A stretch of DNA of 64,000 bases, taken from the NCBI RefSeq assembly GCF_905220565.1, contig NC_059400.1, forward strand, positions 947,501 through 1,011,500, in the 5' to 3' direction. This DNA is from Melitaea cinxia. Its lineage: Eukaryota > Arthropoda > Insecta > Lepidoptera > Nymphalidae. Made by a program: the position numbers and the translations under genes. The notes under the pieces were generated by a model. That model saw only the letters and a program-made list of their open reading frames with translations, did not search any database and had not been told where the DNA came from. Of the stretch, positions 44,096 to 56,205 are shown piece by piece. Positions within the stretch are counted from its first letter, which is position 1, and every line of letters starts with the position of its first letter.

Positions 44096-46704
44096 GACCA
44101 TGTACTATTCATTCTTATTTAAATCGCATTTATTTTGTGATATACAAATGTGACTTTAAGCTATTCTGTTTTAATATGATTTACTATTTATATATTTTTT
44201 CCTAATTTTCTTACAAAAAATATAATAAATAATCTTCAAAGTTAAATTTATCGTTCATTACTATATCCATAATTAGATTGATAAATCATGCAAAAACAGT
44301 AAATTCAAACGTGAAAGCACATAACTGTTTAATTTTTTAAACAAATGAATCCTTTAAAACTAAATCTCAACTTGAAAAAAGGCTTAAAATTAGTCAAACT
44401 TATATAATGTGGCAATTCTGTGGCAATAAATATTTATTTGTTATATAAAAGTGTATATTATCTTACTAGGGTGGAAATAGCTCACAAGGATATATAATAT
44501 CAGAATAATATGTTAGTATTTTTATATGTAAAAATAAAAATTAAATTTACCTCATCGTATCCCCGCGTCTATCAGACCGTTCATAGATCGATCAAAAGCA
44601 GAAGCCACACTGTCACGAATTGTCGATGCGTGTGAACCGAGCGGATAGCATTGTGAGGGTATTAGCTAATGTATTGTCGAGAGTGACGCTGGGGACACTC
44701 CGAATTAACTGCTTTTGATTTGAACAGATTAAAATACTGTTGTTTTTGTCGCAGATTCTGTACGCTCGAAAGGTGTTTTAATCTCATAAGCTGACGTTTT
44801 TAATGAAAACGGCTTTGTGCTGCAATTGATGTGAATTGGAAAGAATGTCGATCGATTACGAAGTATGCTTTTGTATTAATTTAGAATGTACTAATATGTT
44901 TTTACGTGTGTTTTCTCTGGAACGATATTATTCTCAAGCGGGTTAATTTACAATAAAGAATTGTTAAAATAATTAACATAATCATTCTATTTCTGTACTT
45001 TGTGTTACAATAATAAAACCATTGAAATGCGAGTATGTAATAAAAATATCACAAGGCAAGGTCGGTATATTCATAATAAGTCCAGTTGTTTTTATATATT
45101 ATATTTGTATTCAATTATTATTTTTACTTATTTCGTAAATTTTATATGTCGCTGTGATTGAGAAAACTAAACGAATAACCGTAAAATAAAAACCGTTACC
45201 GATGCTAAACTGATATTTAGTAATTAAAATAAAAATTATTTACGACACGGCGATATATGTCGAATAACGACAATAAGTGCAATTTTCCATGCAATAAATC
45301 TCCTGATAATAATATTTAACGTGCAGTGAGGGCGACGCACAATAGTAGCGCGTGACGCGACGCTCGTGTGCACCTAGCTTTTGTTGTTCCCCTACCTAGG
45401 TATGGATGTTATTGTAAATGATTATAATATTTCTAAATTACGAGCGAGGGTTCATTTTTGGATATATATAATTTAAAATAATTCTATTTTGGCCGGTTAT
45501 TCTATTTACTTATTTTTAATTGTTATTTTTTATCTAAGATATTGAGAGTTTTTTTCATTGAAAAAAAAAACAATTAAAAAAATAACATCAGTATTGCTGT
45601 GATTCAAATATTATGCCTTACGTATCACACAGATGATGTGATTCGTTCTTTACTATAAATGCTAAATAGCTAGGATCTCATTTTTAGTCTTTACTATTTA
45701 TCAGTAGATTTTATCCTTCAAGTAATGCAATTCTCCCTAAAATACTGACGCTCATATATCGCTCTTATGTCTAATACATAAAGTCTATTTTATTATAAAA
45801 TATTATAATAGGGCAGGTTACTCGAGAACCCTTTATTAAAATGGTCACCTCGCCGAACAGTCATTTAGAGAGACCAGAGGGTGAGATGTAACGTTTGCAG
45901 CAAATTCAGCGCTATATAATCGATTTTATTTGTCCCATTGTAATTTTTTTAAGATAAACCTTACGTAGCTTTAAGCGCTTTGTATTTTATTTTTAACATG
46001 TATCACCGTGTAGGTCACTGTTCAACTCTATTTTGCAGTCATTTTTTTGTATATTAATTTTACTATGCGCAATATGCGCAACATGTTTCATATACATACT
46101 TAATTTTTTATCTTCTTATAAACAACAGTTAGGAATAAGAAAAGCAAAAAGTTTTTACAGTTTTTTTTAATATGTGTAGATTAACTACCAACTCTTTAAT
46201 GTCTATAAAATCCCATAGCTGATATATATTTCTATGTATTATTAGTCAATCTTATATTATATAGTAGATAATAGTGGATAAGTTTGTTTGTTTTTTTGAG
46301 GACACTAATCTCACTGAACTACTGATTTAAATTGAAAAATTATTTGTGTTTTTAATAGCCTATTTATCGAGCAAGGGTCTAGACTATTTTTTCCCTTAAA
46401 TTAACGCGTTCGAAACCGCGGGGCACAGCTATATTATTTATCATTTTGGTCCTAACATCGAACATTATCATTTTAACCACGAAATAATAAACAATACATA
46501 AAAACGTAATTAAATATACTTTAGTCATAACAAAGTTTACATTTATAAGTAATTTAATTAGTCAAAATGCAGTTTATGAGTCGTTCACAGAGTATCGAAT
46601 CGTAATTGAAATTTATGTACTGAATTTAATAATAGTTATAAAACTATTGTAACGTTGTTAGCGAGACACGTCTTAAAGGGATGCTGGGTGAAGGGTAAGG
46701 GTCT
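44096..46704. other. Unique DNA with GC-rich islands, no gene recognised
   Basis: Islands at 44565-44725 (CACACTGTCACGAATTGTCG, GTGTGAACCGAGCGG) and 45320-45410 (GCAGTGAGGGCGACGCAC, GTAGCGCGTGACGCGACGC) are unlike the repeats. 46405-46435 carries a fragment of the antisense family R end (CCGCGGGGCACAGCTA). Confidence 0.4.
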
Positions 46705-47010
46705 GGTGTGTTGACGTATTATAATATGGATTGTGCCTGTTGCGCTGGCGGTTGCGGGTTCGATCCCCGCACATGAAAAATATTTGTTTTAGCCATACAA
46801 GTGTTTGCCGTGGTCTGGGTGTTTATGTAGACCTTGTGGGTCTTCCCATCGTGCCTCGGAGAGCACGTAAAGCCGTCGATCCCGGTTTTTATCATGTACA
46901 CCTGATAGCGATCGTCACTCATAGTAGGGAATAAATCCACCAACCCGCATTGGAGCAGCGTGGTGGATTAAGCTCTGATCCTTCTCCTACATGTGGAAAG
47001 AGGCCTACAA
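46705..47010 (+). repeat. SINE-C with tRNA-like head, nearly complete
   Basis: A tRNA-like part (TTGCGCTGGCGGTTGCGGG with B box GGTTCGATCCC) is followed by 'CGTGGTCTGGGTGTTTATG', 'CATCGTGCCTCGGAGAGCAC', 'CAACCCGCATTGGAGCAGCG' and 'TGATCCTTCTCCTACATG'. It stops after GAGGCCTA, so the final 'GGGATATTACAGGCTG' is lost. Confidence 0.75.
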
Positions 47011-47091
47011 AACTTACAAAAAATTTACCATAGTGGACTTGTCACTAAAAATGATATCTTACAGGAAGCAGTGATCGCAAACGTATGATAG
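47011..47091. other. Spacer
   Basis: No identifiable content. Confidence 0.3.
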
Positions 47092-47187
47092 TTATCGTAC
47101 GTGTGCGATAATTTCGTGCCTACCCTAGTAGCGGAATGTACGATAAAAAACTTGACGTATACGATAATTTTGATCCGCAAACGATAA
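47092..47187. promoter_or_regulatory. Cluster of five CGATAA/TTATCG motifs
   Basis: TTATCG at 47092 and CGATAA at 47106, 47141, 47162 and 47182. CGATAA contains the GATA-factor core. The segment could be a binding cluster or a decayed repeat with subterminal motifs. Sequence alone does not decide. Confidence 0.35.
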
Positions 47188-47257
47188 TTATACGTTCCTG
47201 GTACGACAGCTGCTTCGGTTAACGTTGTGAATACTGACAAGATGGCTCAAAACTAGT

Positions 47258-47455
47258 GACTAGCCCGTTGGCGCAGTTTGTAGTGACCCTGCTTTCTGCT
47301 CCGGGGGTTGTGGATTCTATTCCTACCCCGAGACTAGGTGTAATATAAATATTTATTTATATTTATATATGTAGCTATACTAGTCGGCTGTTACCTATAA
47401 CACAAGCATTAAGTTGCTTACTTTAAGAACAGTCGACAGTGTGTGTATTGTGTAG
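47258..47455 (+). repeat. SINE-A, full-length
   Basis: GACTAGCCCGTTGGCGCAG head, a damaged B box (GGATTCTATTCC), 'TAGTCGGCTGTTACCTATAA' and 'ACAAGCATTAAGTTGC' blocks. Confidence 0.8.
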
Positions 47456-48486
47456 AAAAAAGAACAGTTTAAAAATATCAGTTGTTGCGATATTTATGAT
47501 TATCAAATATAATAAAAAAGTGTTTAAAAACTTCTATGTAACATAAAAATATATTACTTCGAATACAAACGTAACATTAGGTATTAGATTCCTAACTTAA
47601 TACTAAGGTAGAAAAATTACTACAAAATCATTCCCACCTACATATTATAGTAGGTATATATGACGTTCACAAATCGCCATCTACCCCACGTGCCTCCCCT
47701 ACAAATGTCAGAACCCCGAAAATATTAAATTAACATAAAATTGTACGAATGTATCTCGTGACGTTAATTCTGGATGCCTTTTACGGGGACTCGATGCTCA
47801 GCTGAGCATAATAGAGTCTTTATCTGAGCTTCTGAGGTGAATGGATGGATTTTGATTTGATTTTAAAGTTGGAAACAAGGAATTAACCGACTTATGTACT
47901 TGTTATATGTTTGTTTAATTGATTGATACGCTCACTGATACATTTACCAGCTTTATTGTAAGTTTGTGCAGAATAAAATAAATATGTGTTGATTGTTTTT
48001 TAGCGAATTTTCATTTAACGGTTGAAGTAATGATAAGATCTTCGTTATCTCCACCGACGATTTTAAAAGAATAATAATAATATAAAAAACAATGTCACAC
48101 AGCAAAATATACAATATAATTCCAAAACAACGTGCACGTAGTATGAAATAGAATTAATAAATTATGAAACATAAATTATAAAGAAGAATTCTAAATACAA
48201 ATTCTTGACATCTATCAAAAAATATTATAAACAAAATAAAAACAAGAAACGAGGTTTCATTATTCCTTCCATAAAAAAAGTTTATATATTTTGATACGCC
48301 AAAGTTTAAAAAATAATTATCTGCTTATCATTTACGAAATTTTAAAGTTATTTTTTATCTCTGGCTCTTCCTTAGAGCTCGATTAGCTTGATCACCACAG
48401 GTCTGTTGCGTTACACACTTGAAAGAGAGAGGGTTTTATTTGTAAAGTTCAAATACCTCCCTAGCCGTGCTACTCTAAATTATAAA
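47456..48486. other. Unique AT-rich DNA, no gene recognised
   Basis: 48405-48440 has an AGAGAGAGGG purine tract leading into the family E copy. No coding support. Confidence 0.4.
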
Positions 48487-49037
48487 CAACGCTTAGCTTG
48501 GGGAGTAAGCTGGCGAATGCGTGACGAGAGCGTTACGAAAAGTGTGATTGGGCGAGGCGAACGGAGCAAGAGAGAAAGGTGCGAGCACACATTTTCTTTC
48601 CCTCTTTCTCTCATAGTTAGTTACGTTTCGTATATCTAAGACACAGCATTACAGCCTATACAGTCCACTGCTGGACATAGGCCACCACAAGTTTACGCCC
48701 AAAAATAACGTGAACTCATGTGTTTTGCCCATAGTCACCACGCTGGGCAGACGGGTTGGTGACCGCAGTACTGGCTTTGTCGCACCGAAGACGCTGCTGC
48801 CCGTCTTCGGCCTGTGTATTTCAAAGCCAGCAGGTGGATGGATATCCCGCCATCGGTCGGCTTCTTAAGTTCTAATGTGGTTGTGGAACCTTGTTATCCC
48901 TTAGTCACCTCTTACGACACCCACGGGAAGAGATGGGGTGGTTAAATTCTTTAGTGCCGTAGCCACACAGCATATCTAAGACACAGTGCAAGCCTATTGC
49001 TAAAGAGGTTTTACTTCATCCGTGTGGTCAAAAGCAC
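48487..49037 (+). mobile_element. Family E element, split by SINE-B
   Basis: CGCTTAGCTTGGGGAGTAAG, GAGAGCGTTACGAAAAGTG and TTACGTTTCGTATATC, then the SINE-B insertion, then AAGACACAGTGCAAGCC, GAGGTTTTACTTCATCCG and GTGTGGTCAAAAGCAC. Joined, the order equals the uninterrupted copies at 51611 and 55101. Confidence 0.8.
48647..48971 (-). repeat. SINE-B with 15-bp target duplication, inside family E
   Basis: Antisense: CATTACAGCCTATACAGTCC on the left (its tail) and GTAGCCACACAGC on the right (its head). The direct repeat ATATCTAAGACACAG is at 48632-48646 and 48972-48986, and is family E sequence that appears once in other copies. The insert length of 325 bp defines the SINE-B unit. Confidence 0.9.
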
Positions 49038-49335
49038 ACTCGTTTATTTTATTGGTGACACGTCATATTTGTAGTGACTTGTCAACATCATAACATCACA
49101 CATTTTACGTGACATAAATGTATTAATTTTCATCACGATATAAAAATAAAAAAGTGAACATCGAACGGACTCAACGATTAATAAAAACTTTGATTGGACA
49201 TTAACCGGGCGTTTTCGCGGTTCCATAAAATTTTCATACAGACAATCTGACGTCGTAATGTTCGAGTAAAAATAAACATTTAACGATAAACAGGTGAAAT
49301 TATTTATGTTATGCAGGGTAGGCTATATTTGATAT
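49038..49335. other. No feature recognised
   Basis: AT-rich unique sequence. Confidence 0.35.
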
Positions 49336-49480
49336 ACTTTTTAAAGTTATATTTAGAGTCACAAAAAACCGACAACCTGAAGTTAGCTAGTCAAGCTAGA
49401 AGTTAGCAACGTGAAATTAGCTAGCCAATGAAGTGCAACTTCTTACATGCGAACATAAGTACAAACGCACTTTTTTATAT
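49336..49480 (-). repeat. Antisense copy of the 32301-32465 repeat
   Basis: AAAAACCGACAACCTGAAG, AGTTAGCAACGTGAAATTAG and CTAGCCAATGAAGTGCAAC are the reverse complement, in order, of the blocks at 32301-32420. Confidence 0.55.
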
Positions 49481-49648
49481 GCTTATTGTATACCTTATTT
49501 GACTGATCCGGGTGTTTTTGGTAGGTACGTTTCTACTCCTGCTCCAAGTTTAGGCGTATTATTTATATATAAGCATGGGAATGTCAAAATTAAAATAACA
49601 AAATTAAAATACAGTTCTAAACATTTTTGAATATCATATCAAAAATTG

Positions 49649-49735
49649 ACCGCTCCAGCGGGATTCGAACCCGCGTCTTCGACATACCGTGTCACCACAC
49701 ACACGCTACACGTGGCGCCACGGTTCGCTTAAACC
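49649..49735 (-). repeat. tRNA-like sequence, pseudo-tRNA or SINE head
   Basis: On the minus strand there is an A-box-like TGGCGCCACGTGTAGCG and a good T arm GCGGGTTCGAATCCCGC. The 5' seven bases do not pair with the 3' TGGAGCG, and the anticodon arm is irregular (GTGTGTG-GTGACAC), so a working tRNA is unlikely. No matching body repeat lies elsewhere in the window. Confidence 0.5.
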
Positions 49736-51610
49736 GAAAGTAAAAATCATCATACATACGGTTATTTACGTCAACTTAATGTAAATCTACGACAATTATT
49801 TGTAAAATAATTAGCGACGGTATACTTGCCGAGACTTGCCGAGACTTCAATATTTGTAGAATTACTGGATTTGTTCACCTCTCATCGACAAGTATTCACC
49901 CTAATACGTTGCAACAGATCGAAGTTTATTGACGGAATAAAAGTGCATATAAATTTTATGAATAATAAACGCGTCATTTCTTAAAGTTTATGGCGAATGT
50001 AGGGGACTTAGTATTTGTATCTAACCTTCTATTAGTACCTCATAAACAATATCTTGTTTCGATACTATTTTTACTGTAACATCCACTGCTGGTATCGTAA
50101 CGAAATTTTAAAAACAATAAGAAACAAAAACAGCAATGTATTGCTCACTCATGTAAATAGTCGTTTTAAGAATTTCATGGTGCGAGTATAGGTGTTATGG
50201 TGTCCATAAATTTTAGTTAAATTGGAGACATATCTTTTAATGTGTCTTTATTGAAGTGTTTATACGAAGGTCTTCAGAGTCGCGCCTTAAGAGCGGTTAA
50301 TGGATTGCTGAGATGAATTTGTGGTTATATCAATGGTTAATGAAACTAATAGGAAAACTTTCAATCTCTTTATACTTAACATGTAATATAGTTTTATTTT
50401 AATAGTGTTAGTGGAATTCCAGGAGAAAATTACAAATTTTATTACAATTGTCATACTTCGCCGTAAAAACCGATAATACGAAAAAAAAAAAAAAAAAAAT
50501 TACTGGTTGCTGTTTTCGGGTCATCTTTCACGTCACAGTATACAACAAATAAAGGTATCTAATATATTTTTTTTGTATCACCATAAAACACCACCTTATC
50601 TATTGATTATTTTTAATCCTAAAAGTGACAATGAAATTTCCAAAAATGATAAAACTAAGAGTGTGGCTTGTTTGTTAATTTGAAACAAATTTTAACGACT
50701 TATAGCACCGTCTGATAATAAATTTGTTGAATGCATATTACTAATTTATTCCGATGTTTACCATATCAGACACCAGTGAAAGTGGCATTAAATCATTTTT
50801 TAATAATTTATTACGGGGGCAGGAATACGTCCACCAAATCGATACATATCCTATTTATTTGTCCATTTCTATTACTGCTTACGAGTATAATCAGATAACT
50901 TTAGTAAATACGAAACTGAGTTAAGTAGGTACCAGTGACGTAATATCATACAATGCATGGAGGGCTGGTGATCTGCCGGCGACGCATTAGTGCTTGACAA
51001 ATGAGGATTTTATGCAAACTGTGCCACTGCCACCGACACTCCTTTGCTACTAGTGATGCGCTGTATCGATAAATTGAAGTAAAAATTATCTATTGTGAAC
51101 TTTTTTTTGGAACAAAGCTCCTTACGGCAGGCTTGACATTTGGCTGGGCGACCGAACTGAAAAAAATGTGATACTAAAACCGTAAGAAAAATATATAATG
51201 GAAGTGACGTAATATCAGTCACACGACTGTATAATATGACGTTTGTAAAACTAAAATATTACTAGTAAAACTTTTTTTTAAATGATTTATTTAATTTTAT
51301 ACTGTCGACAAAAATAAATAAAGACATATTATGTTTTATTTTATTTCACTTAATAGTTTGAATTATTATTATTATTATTATTTTGTTTGATTTATTTTAT
51401 TTTACGGTATTTGTTATTCTCTAAAATACTAAATTCCTAAATACTTTTATGTACTTAATTAAAAACCAATCAACAAAATTAAAAAAAAAATCAAGAACTA
51501 GAAAATATATAAAAAATACAACAATTTTTTTTTTCAAATTGTGTTGCTTCTATACTATCCGAAGGAACTTCGTTCCTACCTGGTGTCCCATGACACCACA
51601 TAATTTTTTT
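49736..51610. other. Unique AT-rich DNA, no gene recognised
   Basis: Contains an A-run at 50480-50500 and (TTA)n at 51365-51384. Reading frames lack domains. Confidence 0.4.
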
Positions 51611-51840
51611 AAAACATCTTTACGCACACTTGACTTGAGGAGCTGGTGAATTCGTGACGAGAACGCTACGACGTGTGATCGGTTGAGGCGAACGGAGCAA
51701 GAGCGAGAGGAGCGACCACACATTTTTTTTTCTCTTTCTCTCGCAGCCAGTTACGTTTCGTATATCTAAGACATAGTGCAGGCCTATTGTCCAGGCCCTT
51801 CGCTAAGCAAGTTTTACTTCAGTCGTGTGACCTAAAGCAC
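51611..51840 (+). mobile_element. Family E element
   Basis: CATCTTTACGCACACTTGAC, GCTGGTGAATTCGTGACGAG, AACGCTACGACGTGTGATC, CGTTTCGTATATCTAAGAC, CAAGTTTTACTTCAGTCG and TAAAGCAC. Uninterrupted reference for the split copy at 48487. Confidence 0.75.
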
Positions 51841-53449
51841 AATCGTTTTTTTTAAACTTTGATATGACGTCAGTATGGATATAGGTTTAAGTATGATTCA
51901 ATTGTATTTTGCATATACCCTAGCTAACTAAACCCCTTAAGTAATAAAAGACCGAAGACTAAAGACTAATATTTTCCCTTTCGTTTACCCATTATGTCTG
52001 CATAAAAAAGTTGATTCCTTGATACTAAGTCATGTAATAATCGGTTCTAACGTAAAAAAAAATTGGAAAACTAAAAAATTGTTTGTTTTATGACGCAGAC
52101 GGTTAAAAGGCGAATTTCCTAGGAAAAATTCCAGCTGGAAACAAAATTCGTTGGTTTTAATATCGATAATAACATCAAGTTGCATCACTGAAATTCAAAT
52201 TATGTAGTAGTTTAGTTGAAGGTACAGTTTCGTGAGTCGCGGCGTGCGAATGATATTTACATTACCTCGAACTAAATAAATAAGAAATAACATTATATTT
52301 ATAACTACATTATGTACAAGGAATTATAATGATCTATACCATTCAAACATTATATCGTATTATCTCCCCCCCACCCCTGATACACTTTCAATACATTCTA
52401 TAGCTTTTTTTTTTTTTTAGCATCTAATCTTCATAATCTAATAGGTATCCTCGACGCTCGATTATAACCTTATTTAGCTTTTTTGACCTCTACTACCTAC
52501 TTATAAGTAATAAAGTAGTAAATAATTCTTCTAAGTAGTAAATAATTAAAAAAAACTGACAAAAAAATAGATAAGATTTATAAGATTAAAATTTTATAGA
52601 TTTTAAATCAAAATATCTAACATGAATTTTTATTTTATAGCGTAGGAGTTAATAAAAATATTTTTTAATGCAGGATATGCATGTGGGAAGGTTAACACTG
52701 GTCGTAAAATAATTAATAAATATCTAAAGAAAAAAAATTGTAATCGTACCCACATGAATAACTAGTCAAAATATCTGTCACGTGTGTTTTTAAGCCCTTA
52801 ATTATTACGAGTTTTAGATACACAGGACAAAGTAAAAACTTACTCATTACGCATCATCGGCATCTTTATGCCTGTGTTTAAGAGCCACCAAAAAAAAAAA
52901 AGAAATCATGCACTAAGCTGACTGACGAAGTACCTGTACCAGTCAGCTGTTATCTAGAACTCAGACATTAAATAGTCTATTTTTGAAAAAGATCACTTTT
53001 TTTGTATGTTAAATCTCTAAACATACACCAACATACATGTTTATACATTCCATGATCATGCTTATCTCCACAAAAAACTCAATCTCCAAAGGGTAGCCAG
53101 GAATAATTGTATTACATTTCAATTCTATAAAATTGGTGTGTATCAACATCGGTCCAGCCGTATTAATCAGTGTAGGGTAACGAGATTCCGCTCATATAAT
53201 CGGATAGTCTCAGCGGGACGCGGGACAGTTTATTAGATTGTCGCCCTAACCTGTCAGTGGCGACTGAGATGAAAAATAAATGAAAGGCAAGTGAAATTGA
53301 TATTGTTGTATATGTATGTACTTGTCTTGTATTAATTAAAAATATATCTTGGGTACATACATGGCTTCATATAAAAACTGCTCTGGTGTGGTGCCTTAAG
53401 CACAGGCGTTTTGAGGGTTATATAACAAATATTTCCGCTATCTGTTCAT
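51841..53449. other. Unique AT-rich DNA with minor repeat remains
   Basis: A CRE TGACGTCA is at 51865-51872. 52928-52985 (ACCAGTCAGCTGTTATCTAG) is a decayed SINE-A body. 53155-53260 is GC-richer. No gene. Confidence 0.4.
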
Positions 53450-53548
53450 GTGGGTCTCCTCACCGTGCCTCGGAGAGATTAAGCTCCAATCTTTCTCCTA
53501 CATGGAGAAAGAGGCCTATGCCCAGCAGTGGGATATTACATGCTGAAT
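53450..53548 (+). repeat. SINE-C, internally deleted
   Basis: TGTGGGTCTCCTCACCGTGC and CTCGGAGAG run directly into ATTAAGCTCCAATCTTTC and CCCAGCAGTGGGATATTACA; the middle present at 46866-46967 is missing. Confidence 0.65.
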
Positions 53549-53567
53549 GCAATTGCGGGATGACTAA

Positions 53568-53622
53568 GGCGAACTCGGGGAGACCAATGTCCAACAGTGG
53601 ACTGCGATAGACTGAAACGAAA
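53568..53622 (+). repeat. SINE-B tail fragment
   Basis: GGCGAACTCGGGGAGACCAA, then TGTCCAACAGTGGACTGCG and ATAGACTGAA. It lies between SINE-C and a family S element. Confidence 0.55.
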
Positions 53623-53625
53623 GTT

Positions 53626-54086
53626 ATGTTTGCTCGCAAATGATAAAAAAAATCGACTTCAATTACATCGACAAGTAATACAACGTAGGTAGATAAAAAA
53701 ATAGTCAAGTAAATACGCCCCATCAAAGATTACCTAAAAAAGCAGTCATCAGATCTAGAGGAAATTTAAATAAGACTACATGAAAATTATTAGCTATCAA
53801 TCAAAGTAAGAATCATCAAAATCGATAAACGCAGTGAAAAGTTATGCGGCTTAATACAACGTAGGTCGACAAAAAAATAGTCAAATTACGCATTATTAGA
53901 TATAACTCAAAAATGAGTTGTTAGATCTCAAATAAATTTAAATGGAATCAAATGACACGCGACACATTTCAATTAAAAGAAAATTCATCGAAATCGGCCG
54001 ACCCAGTCAAAAGTTTTGATGTAACATACATTAAAACAAATACAATCAAATTGAGAACCTGGTCCTTTTTTGGAAGTTGGTTAAAA
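53626..54086 (+). mobile_element. Family S element
   Basis: Starts TATGTTTGCTCGCAAATG, which breaks the terminal hairpin by one base. 'ATCGACTTCAATTACATCG', 'TACAACGTAGGTCGAC' and a final TTTTTGGAAGTTGGTTA follow. Central blocks are deleted relative to 43222-43844. Confidence 0.7.
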
Positions 54087-54347
54087 AAACAGTTTCACTT
54101 ACAACGAGAATACAAAAGTTTTTTATCTCTATTTGAAAAAAATTAACAATATTGAAATAGAGACATATATTTTATAATAACAAATATTAAGAAACATATG
54201 AAACATATGTTTTATATTTAAATAATATATTTTGTATGTATTTACATGTGTGTATATGTTTATGTAGTTATACCGTTTCAATGTATGAATATTGTATTAT
54301 ATAACTACGTTTAGTATTATAAATTGATTTAATTATGTGTAATAATT
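54087..54347. other. No feature recognised
   Basis: AT-rich unique sequence; it supplies the target site ATGTGTAATAATT for the next SINE-B. Confidence 0.4.
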
Positions 54348-54673
54348 GTACTGTGTGGCTACGGTACTAAAGAATATAGCCACCCCCTCTCTTCCCGTGG
54401 GTGTCGTAAGAGGCGACTAAGGGATAACACAGTTTCGCTACCACCTTGGAACTTAAAAAGCCGACCGGTGGCGGGATAACCATCCAACTGCTGGCTTTGA
54501 AATACACAGGCCGAAGACGGGCAGCAGCGTCTTCGATGCGACAAAGCCAGTACTGCGGTCACCAACCCGCCTGCCCAGCGCGGTGACTATGGGCAAAACA
54601 CATGAGTTCACGTTATTTTTGGCGCGAACTTGTGGAGACCTATGTCCAGCAGTGGACTGTATAGGCTGTAATG
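54348..54673 (+). repeat. SINE-B, full-length, with 13-bp target duplication
   Basis: GTACTGTGTGGCTACGGTAC head through TATAGGCTGTAATG tail. The direct repeat ATGTGTAATAATT is at 54335-54347 and 54674-54686. Confidence 0.9.
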
Positions 54674-54751
54674 ATGTGTAATAATTAATAACCTTGCGTT
54701 GTTAATTGCGCACTATTACCGACATATTTATCCTATACTACTTTTATTAAA

Positions 54752-54868
54752 GGTTGCCTGGAAGAGATCGCTATAAGCGATAAGGCCGCCTTTGCATACA
54801 TATATTATTTTTTTGTATCTAATCTTTTTAAAATGTATCTTCTTTTTTGTGTGTGCAATAAAGTTCAA
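54752..54868 (+). repeat. LINE 3' end with conserved hairpin
   Basis: GGAAGAGATCGCTATAAGCGAT holds an ATCGCT-AGCGAT stem; then AAGGCCGCCTTTGCATAC, a T-rich part and GTGTGCAATAAAGTTCAATA. Same order as 8526-8640. Confidence 0.6.
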
Positions 54869-55100
54869 TAAATAAAATGAATAAAAATAAAAAACTTACA
54901 TGAAGCATACTAAGTAAATTTTTCATTGAAAGAAAGAACATCGCTGGAATGAAACAATACGAACCACTTCGGTTACCAAAGCTACTAAACATGAGAGCCT
55001 ATTATTAAATAACCTATTTAAATATACACATCTTAGGGTTTTAATGCACTGCAGTAAAAAGCCAAAATAGTATTATAGAGAGAAAAACATTTTTAATTTT
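54869..55100. other. No feature recognised
   Basis: Unique AT-rich sequence. Confidence 0.35.
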
Positions 55101-55335
55101 GAAGTAAAACTTTTTACGCACGCTTTATTTGGAGAGTAAGCTGGGGAATGCGAGTCGAGAGCGTTACGAAAAGTGTGATCGGGCGAGGCGAACGGAGATA
55201 GAGCGAGAGGTGCGAGCACATCTTTTCTTGTTCTCTTTCTCTCATAGTGAGTTGCGTTTCGTATATCTTAAGACACAGTGCAGACCTATTGCTAAAGATG
55301 TCTTACGGATTGAAGTCATGTGGTCTAAAGACTCG
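55101..55335 (+). mobile_element. Family E element
   Basis: GAAGTAAAACTTTTTACGCA, TAAGCTGGGGAATGCGAG, GAGAGCGTTACGAAAAGTG, GGGCGAGGCGAACGGAG, CGTTTCGTATATCTTAAGAC and GTGGTCTAAAG. The GAAGTAAAACTTC palindrome is damaged in this copy. Confidence 0.75.
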
Positions 55336-55687
55336 TTTTTTTTCTCAATGAGTCCTGCTTGAAAACTATTAAATGCAAAAGTACTTGGACTTTTTTACTT
55401 CAAAAAGAAGAGTAAGGCCTAATAATAATATCTGTAAAGTAAAAGGTCGACAAAGCTTCTTCAAAAATAAATAGAATATCAAAAATACTGTCCCTAGGTA
55501 TTTGTTATGTCTACTGTTAGATATTTGGGTAGGGAACAAACTTTGTTATCAAGCTCCAAGGTTTAACCCAAAGTATGTAATATCTTATCCACTTTCCGTC
55601 TTCAGAGTTCGAAGTGTATACATAAATTTAACTTCTGATATCCTTAGCAAAATTCTTATTTTCTAATCTAAAAACATATTATTACTA
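55336..55687. other. No feature recognised
   Basis: Unique AT-rich sequence. Confidence 0.35.
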
Positions 55688-56205
55688 AAATATATCTCTG
55701 AAACGGCTGGATCGATTTTGACAGGGCTTACACTGGCAGAAGTAGATGATGTAATAAGCAGTAACTTCACTCACCATCACTTCAGCCTAATACAGTCCAC
55801 TGCTGGACACAGGCCTCCACAAGCTCGCGCCGAAAATGGTGTGAACTCATGTGTTTTGCCCATAGTCACCACGCTGGGCAGGCGGGTTGGTGACCGCAGG
55901 GCTGGCTTTGTCGCACCAAAGACGCTGCTGCCCGTCTTCGGCCTGTGTATTTCAAAACCAGCAGTTGGATAGTTATCCCACCGTCGGTCATTTTTTTAAG
56001 TCCCAAGGTAGTAGTGGAATTGTGTTATCCCTTAGTCACCTCATACGACACCCACGGGAAGAGAGGCGGGTGGCTATATTCTTACTGCTGTAGCTTATGC
56101 TACGTTTCTTTTAGATTTTATTTTATTTTATAACTGCGAACTGAACAATAACAATTTTTTGTAATTCCACGCCGACGAAGTCGCGGGCACAGCTAGTTAT
56201 TACAT
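55688..56205 (-). repeat. Family R repeat, antisense, split by SINE-B
   Basis: Left part: CTGAAACGGCTGGATCGATT, then TGACAGGGCTTACACTGGCA. Right part: ATAACTGCGAACTGAACAAT, then CCACGCCGACGAAGTCGCGG and GCACAGCTAGT. Together they give the reverse complement of 8900-9070, with the SINE-B in between. Confidence 0.7.
55776..56092 (-). repeat. SINE-B inside family R
   Basis: Antisense: CATCACTTCAGCCTAATACA, CACTGCTGGACACAGGCC, CACGCTGGGCAGGCGGGTTG and GACACCCACGGGAAGAGAGG. The head is diverged (TACTGCTGTAGC). Flanks AGTAACTT and TGTAGCTT may be a decayed target duplication. Confidence 0.75.

Noticed and set aside
46731..46934. Conserved-looking overlapping frames on both strands
   Set aside because: They are translations of SINE-C.
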